Positions 28,099 to 37,490 of a stretch of 61,095 bases of DNA are shown here, piece by piece. The stretch comes from Cytophagales bacterium (lineage in GTDB: Bacteria > Bacteroidota > Bacteroidia > Cytophagales > Cyclobacteriaceae). Location of the stretch: assembly GCA_022360015.1 (NCBI GenBank), contig JAKSDQ010000044.1, forward strand, positions 1 to 61,095, written 5' to 3'. Position 1 is the first letter of the stretch; each line of letters begins with the position of its first letter. The position numbers and the translations under genes are program-made. A model generated the notes under the pieces. It worked only from the letters and a program-made list of their open reading frames with translations. It was not told where the DNA came from and made no database searches.

Positions 28099-30015
28099 TC
28101 AAGGCCTTAACCAGGCCTGTCTTATTTTCAGTTGCTGTTCTGTAGCATTTTCATTTATGGACATCACATGATATTCCTTTCGCGCGGTTTTGAAAATTTC
28201 ACTGCTCAATATCATTTCCTCCTTTTCACCCGACTCACCGGCCCTCAATACTGTGACCGAAAAGGTATCTCCCTCCTGCATACTTGCTTTGATAGCATCG
28301 ATGAATTGTTCCAATCCCTGCAATGGTATGTCACGCTCATTTATTTTCAGCAATAAATCCCCTGTCTTATAGCCCATCTTTTTACCGAATTCATTCATAT
28401 TATCTGTTCCTGAAACAATCAATTTCCGGGCTTCCGGATCAAATCCTAAATTGATATTCCCGAAACTGTAATCATTTATCGATTTTTCAAAATCATAATC
28501 GATACCAACGAGGCGCAAGACTTCCTGATAAGGAAGCACATGGCCATTGACCAGGTATTTGTCAAAAAATTCCTCTATTTGGGGATAGGTAAGTTCGACA
28601 ATTTCATTAAAAAGATTTTCATCCTTAAAAGGCTTATCCTTTCCATATTTTTTGGAAAGATCTCTCATCAGGTTTTGGATGCCGTATTCGCCGTCTGAAA
28701 GATTAAGCAACTGTATGTCCAACAACATGCCGATCAGTGCCCCTTTCTCATAAACATTGCCATACTGATCAGGGTATTTGTCTAAAGTATATTTACTCAG
28801 ATCGGTGAATGATAACGTATCATTAAAGCCAAAACTGGCTGTTTGCATTTTTTGCTGTATTTTCGCCAGGAATTGCTCATCACTGATAAGCGCATATTTT
28901 ACCTGTACATGATGGGCAGAATATTCGGTAACCCCCTCATACATCCAAAGATGCTTGGACATCTGAGGATTATTGAAATCAAAATACTGAATTTCTTCAG
29001 AGTGAATGTTCAGGGGAGTAACGATGTGAAAAAACTCATGGGCAGCTACATCTTTTACGGCCTGGCGAAGGTTTTCCTGGGGCACTTCGGGGAAATAATA
29101 AAAAGAAGAATAAGAATGTTCCAAAGCACCCTGTACAGGTGCCAGCCGGGAAGGATCCTCACAATAAAATAGGAAAGCATATTTATCGACAGGCAAAGTA
29201 CCTCCCAGATATTTTCTTTGCGCGTTTAATATGTCATCTATATTTTCTGCAATAAATTTTGAAGTTACCAGCCCGTTCGGCGAATAGACCGATACCAGCA
29301 CCTCTGTTCCCCCTACATCGATCAGGGTGGTGTCGGGTTTGTTATACATGATGGGTGAATCGATCAAAAGGTTGTAATCTGAGGTGACAAACCGGTCTAC
29401 CAGCTTACTTTCATCGTCTGCATCGATATTTTCCTTTTTCAGATTGTATTCATATTCAATGCCTGTAGCTTCCGGTATAAGGCCGGTGGAACCGTAAAAT
29501 TCACTGGGGCGGATGAAATTCAATTCAAATTCATTGTCTTTCATGCCTTCAAAATACCCAAAGAATCCACTGGTGTTCAACACGAAGTTTTTCTTGTCTT
29601 CAATATTGGTTCCGGCCATGGGGTAAACCTGATTGGCGCCCATGTCCGCATCATAAGTATCATTCACTTCATAGATTATTTTCCGGAGCTTTTTGGCTTT
29701 ACTGATTTTCCATGTGTTATCATCCTGCCTTACTACTTCCAGGGCCCTGCCTTTCTTGTCAAAAGCCTGAAAATTAGTAACAAACCGGCCGTAGTCGGCT
29801 TCCTTGTAGGTTCCCGGAATGATTTTCGGCAGATAAAAGTTTATTTCACTGGCACTCATTGAAGGCACTGACAGTTCCACCTGAACCTTGTCATTCTCCA
29901 CCCTGGTAAGATCGATCGTGTAAATGTATTTATCCGCCGCATCCCGGTCAGGCAGGGCCAGGGCATGAAGGTTGATAAGACTTATCCAAAGGACTACCAA
30001 AAATCTATATTTCAT
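28099..30015 (-). CDS. Secreted M61-family glycyl aminopeptidase-like protein (638 aa)
   Basis: Signal peptide (about 1-20). N-terminal beta domain (about 30-200), the catalytic domain with HEFFHIVTPLN (HExxH zinc site) followed by the downstream Glu in MYEGVTEYSAHH, and a C-terminal PDZ domain (about 510-600; GYKTGDLLLKINERDI). This is the order of M61 peptidases. It probably acts in the periplasm on peptides with N-terminal glycine or alanine. It stands alone between the GAF-PAS gene (convergent) and the vWA lipoprotein gene, on the same strand as the latter. Confidence 0.9.
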   Translation of the reverse strand: MKYRFLVVLWISLINLHALALPDRDAADKYIYTIDLTRVENDKVQVELSVPSMSASEINFYLPKIIPGTYKEADYGRFVTNFQAFDKKGRALEVVRQDDNTWKISKAKKLRKIIYEVNDTYDADMGANQVYPMAGTNIEDKKNFVLNTSGFFGYFEGMKDNEFELNFIRPSEFYGSTGLIPEATGIEYEYNLKKENIDADDESKLVDRFVTSDYNLLIDSPIMYNKPDTTLIDVGGTEVLVSVYSPNGLVTSKFIAENIDDILNAQRKYLGGTLPVDKYAFLFYCEDPSRLAPVQGALEHSYSSFYYFPEVPQENLRQAVKDVAAHEFFHIVTPLNIHSEEIQYFDFNNPQMSKHLWMYEGVTEYSAHHVQVKYALISDEQFLAKIQQKMQTASFGFNDTLSFTDLSKYTLDKYPDQYGNVYEKGALIGMLLDIQLLNLSDGEYGIQNLMRDLSKKYGKDKPFKDENLFNEIVELTYPQIEEFFDKYLVNGHVLPYQEVLRLVGIDYDFEKSINDYSFGNINLGFDPEARKLIVSGTDNMNEFGKKMGYKTGDLLLKINERDIPLQGLEQFIDAIKASMQEGDTFSVTVLRAGESGEKEEMILSSEIFKTARKEYHVMSINENATEQQLKIRQAWLRP

Positions 30016-30221
30016 TTTATCATTGGTTTAGGTTGTAATTTCTGATTGTTTAACCATTAATTACTTTCAAAAGTAATGGGAACCTCAAGGAAAGCAAAGA
30101 AATTTTATATGAGTGGCAGACTCCTTTGGATGGCCAGTTGTCAGGAGGCAATACCTTAATGTTATCGGATAAATAGAATTAACAGGAAATTACCCCAATG
30201 ACAACTGGTCTGTACCCCGAC

Positions 30222-31241
30222 TTAAAATCCGTTGGTAGAAAACGTTTTTTCCACCATACAATCCGCTCCCGGATTGCGGTTGTCGCGGATAAAGATTTTA
30301 AGATTCTGGTTGCCCGGAACAGAAATGGGGCTGGTGTAAGTGATATAATAGATACTTTTGGATTGTGTCAGTATTTTGTCCTGGATATCGAGAAACACAT
30401 TGGCCAGTCCGGAAACATCACTGGCAAAAAGATACCTGCTTTCATCGCCAGCGATTTCTACCAATGTGGCCTCATCGAGGTTTGGGCCATCCAGGGCCGC
30501 TATAAAAACTGATTTTTCCCCGATAGCATTGATTGCATCGCCAACCTGCAATCCGGGATCGGCGTTATGCTTTCCATCGGTAAATATAATCATACTACCT
30601 TCTTCGATCTGTTCAATGCTTATATTGTCCTGCCATGTCTGACTGGCCTCCATAATAGCCCTGTAAAGATTGGTAGATGCATCCAGTCCGGTTTCTTCCA
30701 AAGCATTCACTGCACTCAGGAGTTCGGAGGTGTTCGTTGTAAAATCCCGGATCAACTCCACCTGGCTATCAAATGTATAAATGGCAAATTCCTGTTCCGG
30801 TACCTTTGCCTGTATCAATTCTTTCACTGCGGTTTTGATTTCTCCGATTTTCCCTTCAACACTACGACTCATATCCAGTAACAATACCGTCTTAATGGTA
30901 AACGGAATACTATCCGGATCGATTTTGGTGTTGGCCTCGACATCATTTACCTTATCAATGTTATTTTCCAGTACCTCAAAATCAGTTTTTTCCAGGTTGG
31001 TAATGCCAAAACCGACACTATCGGTAACCCTGACCAATACCCTCACCTGTCGGTTTTGAGGGATTACGTCTACCTCTCCAAAATCTTTTAACCGGAAAAA
31101 TTCCCCCGTGCCGGGTTCCTTAAAAAATGGCGGGCTTACCGGATCGTCATCAGAACAAGCCTGAAGCATCAAAAGCGCAACAATGGCAGTAAGAAAATTA
31201 GCATGCGCTGGTTTTTGGGTTAAATTTTTGATTAGTTTCAT
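30222..31241 (-). CDS. von Willebrand factor A domain lipoprotein (339 aa)
   Basis: Signal peptide with lipobox LQAC, mature Cys29, followed by SDDDP (the acidic surface-export context of Bacteroidota). A short beta domain comes next (about 45-110), then a vWA domain (about 115-300) with an intact MIDAS: DMSRS (D-x-S-x-S), the distal Thr (DASTNLYRAI) and Asp (FTDGKHNAD). It probably binds another surface protein in a divalent-metal-dependent manner. The C-terminal tail has a CMVEK, with one extra Cys. Function unknown. Confidence 0.8.
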   Translation of the reverse strand: MKLIKNLTQKPAHANFLTAIVALLMLQACSDDDPVSPPFFKEPGTGEFFRLKDFGEVDVIPQNRQVRVLVRVTDSVGFGITNLEKTDFEVLENNIDKVNDVEANTKIDPDSIPFTIKTVLLLDMSRSVEGKIGEIKTAVKELIQAKVPEQEFAIYTFDSQVELIRDFTTNTSELLSAVNALEETGLDASTNLYRAIMEASQTWQDNISIEQIEEGSMIIFTDGKHNADPGLQVGDAINAIGEKSVFIAALDGPNLDEATLVEIAGDESRYLFASDVSGLANVFLDIQDKILTQSKSIYYITYTSPISVPGNQNLKIFIRDNRNPGADCMVEKTFSTNGF

Positions 31242-31555
31242 GACCTTTTATTTACATACACACATTTTTTGCATTTTATACTCCAACGCAAAGCCTCCCG
31301 ATCTTATTACCGGCGGGGATGGAAAATCCATTTGTGAGGTGGCTCAAAAACCAATGAAATCCAGGGAAATAAACAGGTTTCCGGAACAAATTTCCTCCAT
31401 AAAACCCCGGAATTTACGGCCCATCGGGCTGTCTAATGGTTTATCTGTAAGATTTTATTTTTCTTTTTGATTATATAATTAACATAAAAAAGAGTAATTT
31501 CTCACCATAATTGAATGTGCGGATTTACATAATTTGAAATATAACTATCAATACT
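31242..31555. other. 314-nt divergent intergenic region
   Basis: Between the vWA lipoprotein (minus) and the permease gene (plus). A weak -7-like TAATTTG at about 31530-31536 lies 20 nt before the permease start but lacks one T of the consensus. No gene or clear hairpin. Confidence 0.4.
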
Positions 31556-32779
31556 ATGAGGCTAACGACCCGAATCCAGCTATCGACGATGATGTTTCTT
31601 CAGTTTTTTATTTGGGGAACCTGGTATGTTACCATGGGCACTTATCTATTCAATATTGGTTTCAATGGTCTTGACGTTGGACAAGCCTACAGTGCTATTC
31701 CTATTGGCGCAATTATTTCCCCTTTTTTCATAGGGATGATTGCAGACAAATACTTTCCTGCCGAAAAGGTGCTGGGGGCTATGCATCTGATCGGTGGTGC
31801 GGTTATATATTGGGTCTCTACCATTGTGTCTTCCGAATATTTCTTTTGGGTATTATTGTTATATTCACTCTGCTACATGCCTACCCTGGCCCTGGTCAAT
31901 GCCATTTGTTTTAACCAAATGAAAGACCCGGGTATTGAATTTCCAAATGTAAGGGTGCTTGGAACCATTGGCTGGATAGCCGCTGGTTTAATGGTAGGAT
32001 TTTTAAAAGTGGAAGAAACCAACTTACCGTTAAGAATCGCATCGCTGATATCTGTGTTGATGGGATTATATGCGTTTACGCTCCCCAAAACCCCTCCAAA
32101 ATCCAGGGATGAAAAAGTTACCGTGTCTGATATCCTGGGACTGGAAGCATTGAAATTAATGAAGGAGAAATCATTTGCGATTTTTATTATCAGCTCACTG
32201 CTCATTTCTATTCCTCTCGCATTTTATTACGCCTTTGCCAATCCCTTTTTGAATGAAGCCGGCATGGAAAATGCCGCGGGGAAGATGACACTCGGTCAGT
32301 GGTCGGAAATTGGATTTATGGTGTTGATGCCCTTCTTTTTTGCCCGGCTTGGGGTAAAAAGAATGTTATTGATCGGTATGCTGTCCTGGGCATTACGTTA
32401 TGTGCTGTTCGCTATGGGCAATAATGAAAGCCTGGTTTTCATGTTTTACATCGGGATCCTGTTACATGGGATTTGTTACGATTTCTTTTTTGTTACCGGT
32501 CAGATCTATGTGGACAAAAAAGCCCCAAAAGCCATTCAGGCGGCTGCTCAGGGTTTTATCACCTTAATCACTTACGGCATTGGCATGTTGATAGGATCAT
32601 GGGTTTCGGGGTTTGTCGTGGATTACTATACGATCGATGAGATTCGTCAATGGGGACCTATATGGTATTTTCCGGCCATCATGGCAGTAGTAGTCTCCTT
32701 GTTGTTCTGGTTGTTGTTCAATGAAAAAGAGGAAAAGGTAGCAGTAAGTCAGCATACACAGCTATCTGAGGCAGGATAG
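31556..32779 (+). CDS. Nucleoside:H+ symporter-like MFS permease (407 aa)
   Basis: About 12 transmembrane helices. Pattern of the NupG/XapB (NHS) family: MMFLQFFIWGTWYVTMGTYL at the start, and the GTIGWIAAG and FNEKEEK segments. It imports nucleosides with protons. No nucleoside hydrolase lies adjacent, so substrate is inferred from family alone. Confidence 0.85.
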   Translation: MRLTTRIQLSTMMFLQFFIWGTWYVTMGTYLFNIGFNGLDVGQAYSAIPIGAIISPFFIGMIADKYFPAEKVLGAMHLIGGAVIYWVSTIVSSEYFFWVLLLYSLCYMPTLALVNAICFNQMKDPGIEFPNVRVLGTIGWIAAGLMVGFLKVEETNLPLRIASLISVLMGLYAFTLPKTPPKSRDEKVTVSDILGLEALKLMKEKSFAIFIISSLLISIPLAFYYAFANPFLNEAGMENAAGKMTLGQWSEIGFMVLMPFFFARLGVKRMLLIGMLSWALRYVLFAMGNNESLVFMFYIGILLHGICYDFFFVTGQIYVDKKAPKAIQAAAQGFITLITYGIGMLIGSWVSGFVVDYYTIDEIRQWGPIWYFPAIMAVVVSLLFWLLFNEKEEKVAVSQHTQLSEAG

Positions 32780-32818
32780 GCTTTTTCAGGGAAGCTCAAT
32801 CCGGATCCTCACAGGGCT

Positions 32819-33826
32819 TTATGTGGCATACTGCTTCTTAAACATATCAATGTTTTCCTGGGCTCCCAGTATAATCAGGACATCACCATCGTTGATCACT
32901 GTTCGGGGGTGAGGGTTAAAAAGAAATCCCTTGTCTTTTTCTTTTAATCCAATCACTGTCACGCCGGTATTTTTACGGATATCCAAATCAGATAACGATT
33001 TTTGATGGTAACTGGCTTTTAGTTCCTCAAATGAAAATTCATCCAAAACCACTTGCTCCCCGCCCACCCCGTTCAGCAATTCCAGGAACTCAATGACATA
33101 GGGTTTGGCAATCAACTGTGCCATGTGTAACCCTCCCAGTGTATCTGGCATTACTACATGCGTAGCCCCTGCTCTGGTCAGCTTTTTCTCGGAACTCTGA
33201 TCAGAGGCTCTGGCAATAATCTTGATACTTGGGTTGAGCTCCCTGGCGGTGAGTGTGATAAAAACATTATCGGCATCACTCGGTAAAGTGGTGATGATCG
33301 CCGAGGCCCTTTCGATCCCCGCTTCCTTTAATACCTCGTCGGTAGTGGCATCGCCAATAAGGCTTTGAAAGTTGCCGTTATTCTTGAAATGCTGCAAGAG
33401 CTCTTCGTTGCTTTCAATCAACACAAATTCGCGTTTTTCTTTCATCAATTCCTCACAGGCCTTTGATCCGTTACGACCGTAACCGCAGACGATCGTATGG
33501 TTTCTTAATTGTTTCACTTCTCGTCCCTGAATAAAGTTTCGTAAAATAATCTTCAACTCCCCTTCTACCAAATAAGTAGTAAATATAGAAACAACATAGG
33601 CAAAAATGCTCAGGTTTACAATGATATAGACAGATGTAAATAGCTTACCTTCTTCTGACAAAGGATCAACCGCCCCGTAACCTACTGTTGAAATGGTAAT
33701 CACCGACATGTAAACCGCATCTACAAATGAATACCTTTCAAGCGCCATATAACCAAATACGCCAATAGACAAACTCAAGACCAACATTAAAAGCGCTCTA
33801 AATAACTTTATTAAATTTTTGTTCAT
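32819..33826 (-). CDS. Potassium channel with RCK (TrkA) domains (335 aa)
   Basis: Two transmembrane helices with a pore loop between them; selectivity filter TISTVGYGAVDP (about residue 45-56). TrkA-N Rossmann domain with VCGYGRNGSKACEEL (about 113-127) and acidic end of strand 2 (LIESNEEL), then TrkA-C domain (about 250-335; TVIGLKEKDKGFLFNP). Kch/MthK-like, two-helix architecture, gated by cytoplasmic ligands. It ends 39 nt from the convergent permease gene. Confidence 0.92.
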   Translation of the reverse strand: MNKNLIKLFRALLMLVLSLSIGVFGYMALERYSFVDAVYMSVITISTVGYGAVDPLSEEGKLFTSVYIIVNLSIFAYVVSIFTTYLVEGELKIILRNFIQGREVKQLRNHTIVCGYGRNGSKACEELMKEKREFVLIESNEELLQHFKNNGNFQSLIGDATTDEVLKEAGIERASAIITTLPSDADNVFITLTARELNPSIKIIARASDQSSEKKLTRAGATHVVMPDTLGGLHMAQLIAKPYVIEFLELLNGVGGEQVVLDEFSFEELKASYHQKSLSDLDIRKNTGVTVIGLKEKDKGFLFNPHPRTVINDGDVLIILGAQENIDMFKKQYAT

Positions 33827-34207
33827 TGGATTTGACGCACCTATGAAAACAGTTCAATATGAAAAATTATTTAATATCAAAGAAAACAATTTTCAAATTT
33901 AATCAGTAAAACCCAACATCTATCAGAATTTCCGGAAATGGGTTAAAGATTAAAGTTCGGTGTTTTATTACCTGCCATACCGAGATAAATCGCAGCGTGT
34001 TTTCAACCCGTTTTTGGCTGTTAAACGATAATCACAAAGTCCTGTCATTCAGCAAGCCGGTCATTTAGGTCAATTATCTTACTTCCGGGGGCTAAATCTT
34101 CCGGGATTTTAGCATAAAAAGTTTTAAATCAATAACTTCGCAGTCTTGAAATTTTGTATATAATTGTGAATTAATTGTCTTATACCTAAAAATAGTTTTG
34201 ATATTTT

Positions 34208-35611
34208 ATGGCAAATGTAACGATTTTCGGAGCTGGCTACGTAGGCGTGCCGACAGGTGCTCATTTTGCAAGGACTCACCAGGTTACCATTTATGACCCT
34301 GATACGAATAAAGTTGAAAACATCAACAAAGTAATCGATAATAACGCTGACTCATTACATATACATGAAAAGGGGTTGATTGAGCTATTGCAGGAAAACC
34401 ACGAAAACATAACAGCAACAACGGACATTAAGCAGGCCCTTGAAAACCCGGAGATAATTTTTATCGCTGTAGGAACACCTCCCAATGAAAAAGGAAGGGC
34501 CAACCTCAAGTATGTTTGCTCAGCGGCCGAGCAAATCGCAAAAAACATTAAAAATGACTGTGTCGTCTTAAATAAAAGTACTGTTCCTCCGGGGACAGCC
34601 TACCTCGTGCAGGAGATCATTAACAATAACCTGAAAAGTGACGTCAAAATTGCGGTAGGTTCATGCCCTGAATTTCTGGCAGAAGGTACGGCTGTAGAAG
34701 ATTTAAGAACCCCGGATAGAATTGTGTACGGATGTGACGATAAGGATGCAATAGAGCAGATTACCGAGTTTTTTCTTTTCCTCCATGGCCGATCCACTTT
34801 GGCTCCTATGACTACCCTTAGCGCTGAGGTAACCAAGTATGCGGCCAATGCCTTACTCGCAACCAAAATTTCATTCATGAATTCGCTCGCTATTCTTTGT
34901 GATGCTGTCGGAGCCAACATCAGGGAGGTTCAGGAGGGTGTAGGCAAAGATACCAGGGTAGGCAGAAAATTTTTGAATGCCAGCATGGGATACGGCGGAA
35001 GTTGTTTTCCTAAAGACACCAGCGCCATTGCAGAGTACGGGCAACTCTTTAACAGTCCCCTGGAAATTATCGAATCTACTATCTTGGTCAACAATAAAAC
35101 CACTGACTATTTCAGCAAAAAGATCAGTGAAGCATTTGGCGGTGACCTGGTGGGAAAAAACTTTATTATCTGGGGCATAGGCTTCAAAGCCCGCACCGAT
35201 GATTTAAGGGAATCAAAACCCGTACAGGTAGCCAGGGAATTAATGGACCAGGGCGCCTATGTGCATATTTATGATACTGTAAGAGGTGCCTTGGAAAACT
35301 TTGAAAATGAAAACCCATCCTATAAAGGCAAGTATAGCATCTATCATGAGCAATATGAGATGGTCAATGGAAACATCGATGGCCTGATCATCGGTAATGA
35401 ACATGAGAAATTCAGAAATCCGGATGTGAACAAATTAGATAGCATGCGGGGTAAGCACATTTTTGACGGAAAGAATATTTTGAACAACTATCTGATCAAA
35501 AGCCTGAAAAGCAAAGGCTTCAACTACAAAAGTGTTGGTAAAGATACAGTCGCTAACCCGGTGAATAAAACCAGATTAATTGACTTTCTCAAACACGAAT
35601 ACATGGATTAA
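34208..35611 (+). CDS. ugd: UDP-glucose 6-dehydrogenase-like protein (467 aa)
   Basis: NAD-binding motif GAGYVGVPTG (8-17); catalytic Cys266 in GYGGSCFPKD; substrate-binding CPEFLAEGTAVEDL; the middle dimerisation helix TKYAANALLATKISF; and C-terminal domain with WGIGFKARTDDLRESKP. The product would be UDP-glucuronic acid for envelope polysaccharide. The pattern fits UDP-glucose rather than GDP-mannose dehydrogenase. A near-consensus -7 box TAGTTTTG at 34193-34200 lies just upstream of the ATG, too close for certainty. No other sugar genes are next to it. Confidence 0.88.
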   Translation: MANVTIFGAGYVGVPTGAHFARTHQVTIYDPDTNKVENINKVIDNNADSLHIHEKGLIELLQENHENITATTDIKQALENPEIIFIAVGTPPNEKGRANLKYVCSAAEQIAKNIKNDCVVLNKSTVPPGTAYLVQEIINNNLKSDVKIAVGSCPEFLAEGTAVEDLRTPDRIVYGCDDKDAIEQITEFFLFLHGRSTLAPMTTLSAEVTKYAANALLATKISFMNSLAILCDAVGANIREVQEGVGKDTRVGRKFLNASMGYGGSCFPKDTSAIAEYGQLFNSPLEIIESTILVNNKTTDYFSKKISEAFGGDLVGKNFIIWGIGFKARTDDLRESKPVQVARELMDQGAYVHIYDTVRGALENFENENPSYKGKYSIYHEQYEMVNGNIDGLIIGNEHEKFRNPDVNKLDSMRGKHIFDGKNILNNYLIKSLKSKGFNYKSVGKDTVANPVNKTRLIDFLKHEYMD

Positions 35612-35661
35612 AGTCCCGGTTTAACCTTCAAAAAAAACAGAACCCCTCTAAAAAAGGAAAA

Positions 35662-35693
35662 CCGCTCGGATTAGGGGGACTAATCTCGAACGG
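35662..35693. terminator. Bidirectional terminator between ugd and the DUF3108 gene
   Basis: Long hairpin: CCGCTCGGATTAG pairs with CTAATCTCGAACGG (13 pairs with one G-U and one bulged A), loop GGGGA. On the minus strand it is followed by TTTTCCTTTTTT, so it can terminate the DUF3108 gene; on the plus strand by TCTCTTT, weaker. It sits between the 3' ends of two convergent genes. Confidence 0.65.
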
Positions 35694-35833
35694 TCTCTTT
35701 CAACCAGCTATGGAAAGAAATTTATACAAATATAAATTAATCAGCTTAATGTTACAACGATTTAAAGTAAATAATTGTAAATAATTTTGTAATAATGGAC
35801 ATAATTCACTTAAGTCATTGAAAATGAGAAGCA

Positions 35834-36682
35834 TTAATTAATCCTGGATTTGATTAGATTTTTGATTCCATACGTTTCAGACAGGTATGCTTTAACCGAC
35901 CCGACCAGTATTTTTGCCTCTATTAATACCGGGATCCTGTTTTGATCATCTGTCACCCATACAGTCATATTTTCCCCGGCCAAAAACAAGGAGCCCTCTA
36001 CCAGTAAAGGTTTAAATTTAAAGCATTTGTAGGTTTCCTTTTCCCTCGTTTTCAGGGTTTCTTTACCCAGGTATCTGATGTAAAGGTTATATACTTTCCC
36101 ATCGATAATCAATGAGATCGGAATTTTGTCGTTTTCACGGTATTGACTGTAATCGATATTTCTCGCCTCATAGATCATAGACAACACATCAAAGGTACAA
36201 GGTGGCAGTTGTATCGTATCCCTCGAAAAAGGCTTATGAGAGTTTTCAGTGGCAGTATATATTTTACCCTGCTCATAATCAAACTCGTAGGCATTATTTA
36301 CGCTGTACTTCCCTTCCAGTGTATTTCGCCTGAACCTTAATGGTCTGAGGGCATCGATATCAATGAATGACTCATAGGTGTCCCTTACCCTGTAAATCCA
36401 ATCCCATTTTTTCAAAGACGTGCCATAGGCAAAGAAGTGAAAAGCATTTTTCCCATCCACTTTCTTGCTTCTCACTTTAAAAACCACCTGACCGGCATTC
36501 ACCCATATAAAACCCCAGTTGTAAGCTACTTTGTAGCCAATGGTTTCTCCAACCTGGTAGGCACGATTTTCATGGCTGCATTGGCCTTGCACCAGCCGGG
36601 AACTGATAAGGATGAAAAAGAACAATAATACCCTGCTATGGTTTAAAATACCTATATCTATATGCACATGATTGACTTTCAC
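35834..36682 (-). CDS. Secreted DUF3108 protein (282 aa)
   Basis: Signal peptide (about 15-33, ends VQGQ), then a beta-rich domain of the DUF3108 family, typical stretches being YQVGETIGYKVAYNWGFIWVNAGQVVFKV and FDVLSMIYEARNIDYSQ; the end MTVWVTDDQNRIPVLIEAKILVGSVKA is characteristic. Envelope protein of unknown role. It is 61 nt downstream of the methyltransferase gene. Confidence 0.8.
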   Translation of the reverse strand: MKVNHVHIDIGILNHSRVLLFFFILISSRLVQGQCSHENRAYQVGETIGYKVAYNWGFIWVNAGQVVFKVRSKKVDGKNAFHFFAYGTSLKKWDWIYRVRDTYESFIDIDALRPLRFRRNTLEGKYSVNNAYEFDYEQGKIYTATENSHKPFSRDTIQLPPCTFDVLSMIYEARNIDYSQYRENDKIPISLIIDGKVYNLYIRYLGKETLKTREKETYKCFKFKPLLVEGSLFLAGENMTVWVTDDQNRIPVLIEAKILVGSVKAYLSETYGIKNLIKSRIN

Positions 36683-36743
36683 AACTAAAATTCGGCGTTG
36701 AACATCAATTAAAATCTTAATTTGTCAAATCAAAAATTAATTT

Positions 36744-37340
36744 TCACTTAATCTTCGGAATCAACATAGGCACATTTTTTCTATATTCGATGTATTCATC
36801 CCCAAATTCCCTGATCAGTCTTTTTTCCTCCAGCATGATACCTATGTACAGGTAAATAAATATGCAAAAAACTGAAATCAAATGCGTCAGACTTGGCCTG
36901 AAAACCCAAAAACCTGCCACAATCAATATAGTGCCGGCATAGATAGGATGGCGTATATGAGCACGTATGCCTGAAGTGATTAATTTGGAAATGCCGGCAT
37001 GCTGATCTTCGGTAGTAAATTTGGTGCCCAGGAATTGTTTTAAATCATAAGTCTTAAAAGCCACCTTTATGACCAGAAAACCCCAGGTAGCCAGGATCAA
37101 ACCGGTAACACTGGTAAACTGATTTACTTTCAGCAGAAAGGGAGAGGAAATAGCCCCGTTCAAAACCAGGATGAAAAAGAGCCCCCCCGAGGCCAGCAGG
37201 TTGTAGAGCAGCCGGTAGTATTTATAACCTGATTTAAATTGCTGCCGGAAATAGTTTTTTGCCGTTTCGCCAGCAAGATAGCTGTGAAAAAAGAAGTAAA
37301 TGGCCCAGGCCAGTATAAGTATGATATGGTATTTATTCAT
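36744..37340 (-). CDS. Isoprenylcysteine/phospholipid methyltransferase-like membrane protein (198 aa)
   Basis: Four or five transmembrane helices; C-terminal SAM-binding signature of the ICMT/PEMT superfamily: IRHPIYAGTILIVAGF, then EEKRLIREFGDEYIEYRKNVPMLIP. In bacteria these proteins methylate lipids or other membrane-bound acceptors, but the substrate is unknown here. Same strand as the DUF3108 gene. Confidence 0.8.
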   Translation of the reverse strand: MNKYHIILILAWAIYFFFHSYLAGETAKNYFRQQFKSGYKYYRLLYNLLASGGLFFILVLNGAISSPFLLKVNQFTSVTGLILATWGFLVIKVAFKTYDLKQFLGTKFTTEDQHAGISKLITSGIRAHIRHPIYAGTILIVAGFWVFRPSLTHLISVFCIFIYLYIGIMLEEKRLIREFGDEYIEYRKNVPMLIPKIK

Positions 37341-37490
37341 GATGTCTGTCTACCGAAAAGAGGTTTAATCGCATCACAAATTTATACCAATGTCATCAAT
37401 TAGACGAAGGGATTCAGCAATGTTTTACCAATGGGAGATACTGTTGCTTCAAAGGGGCACAAAGGTTTTGAGGGATTTAGGGAAAATGTA

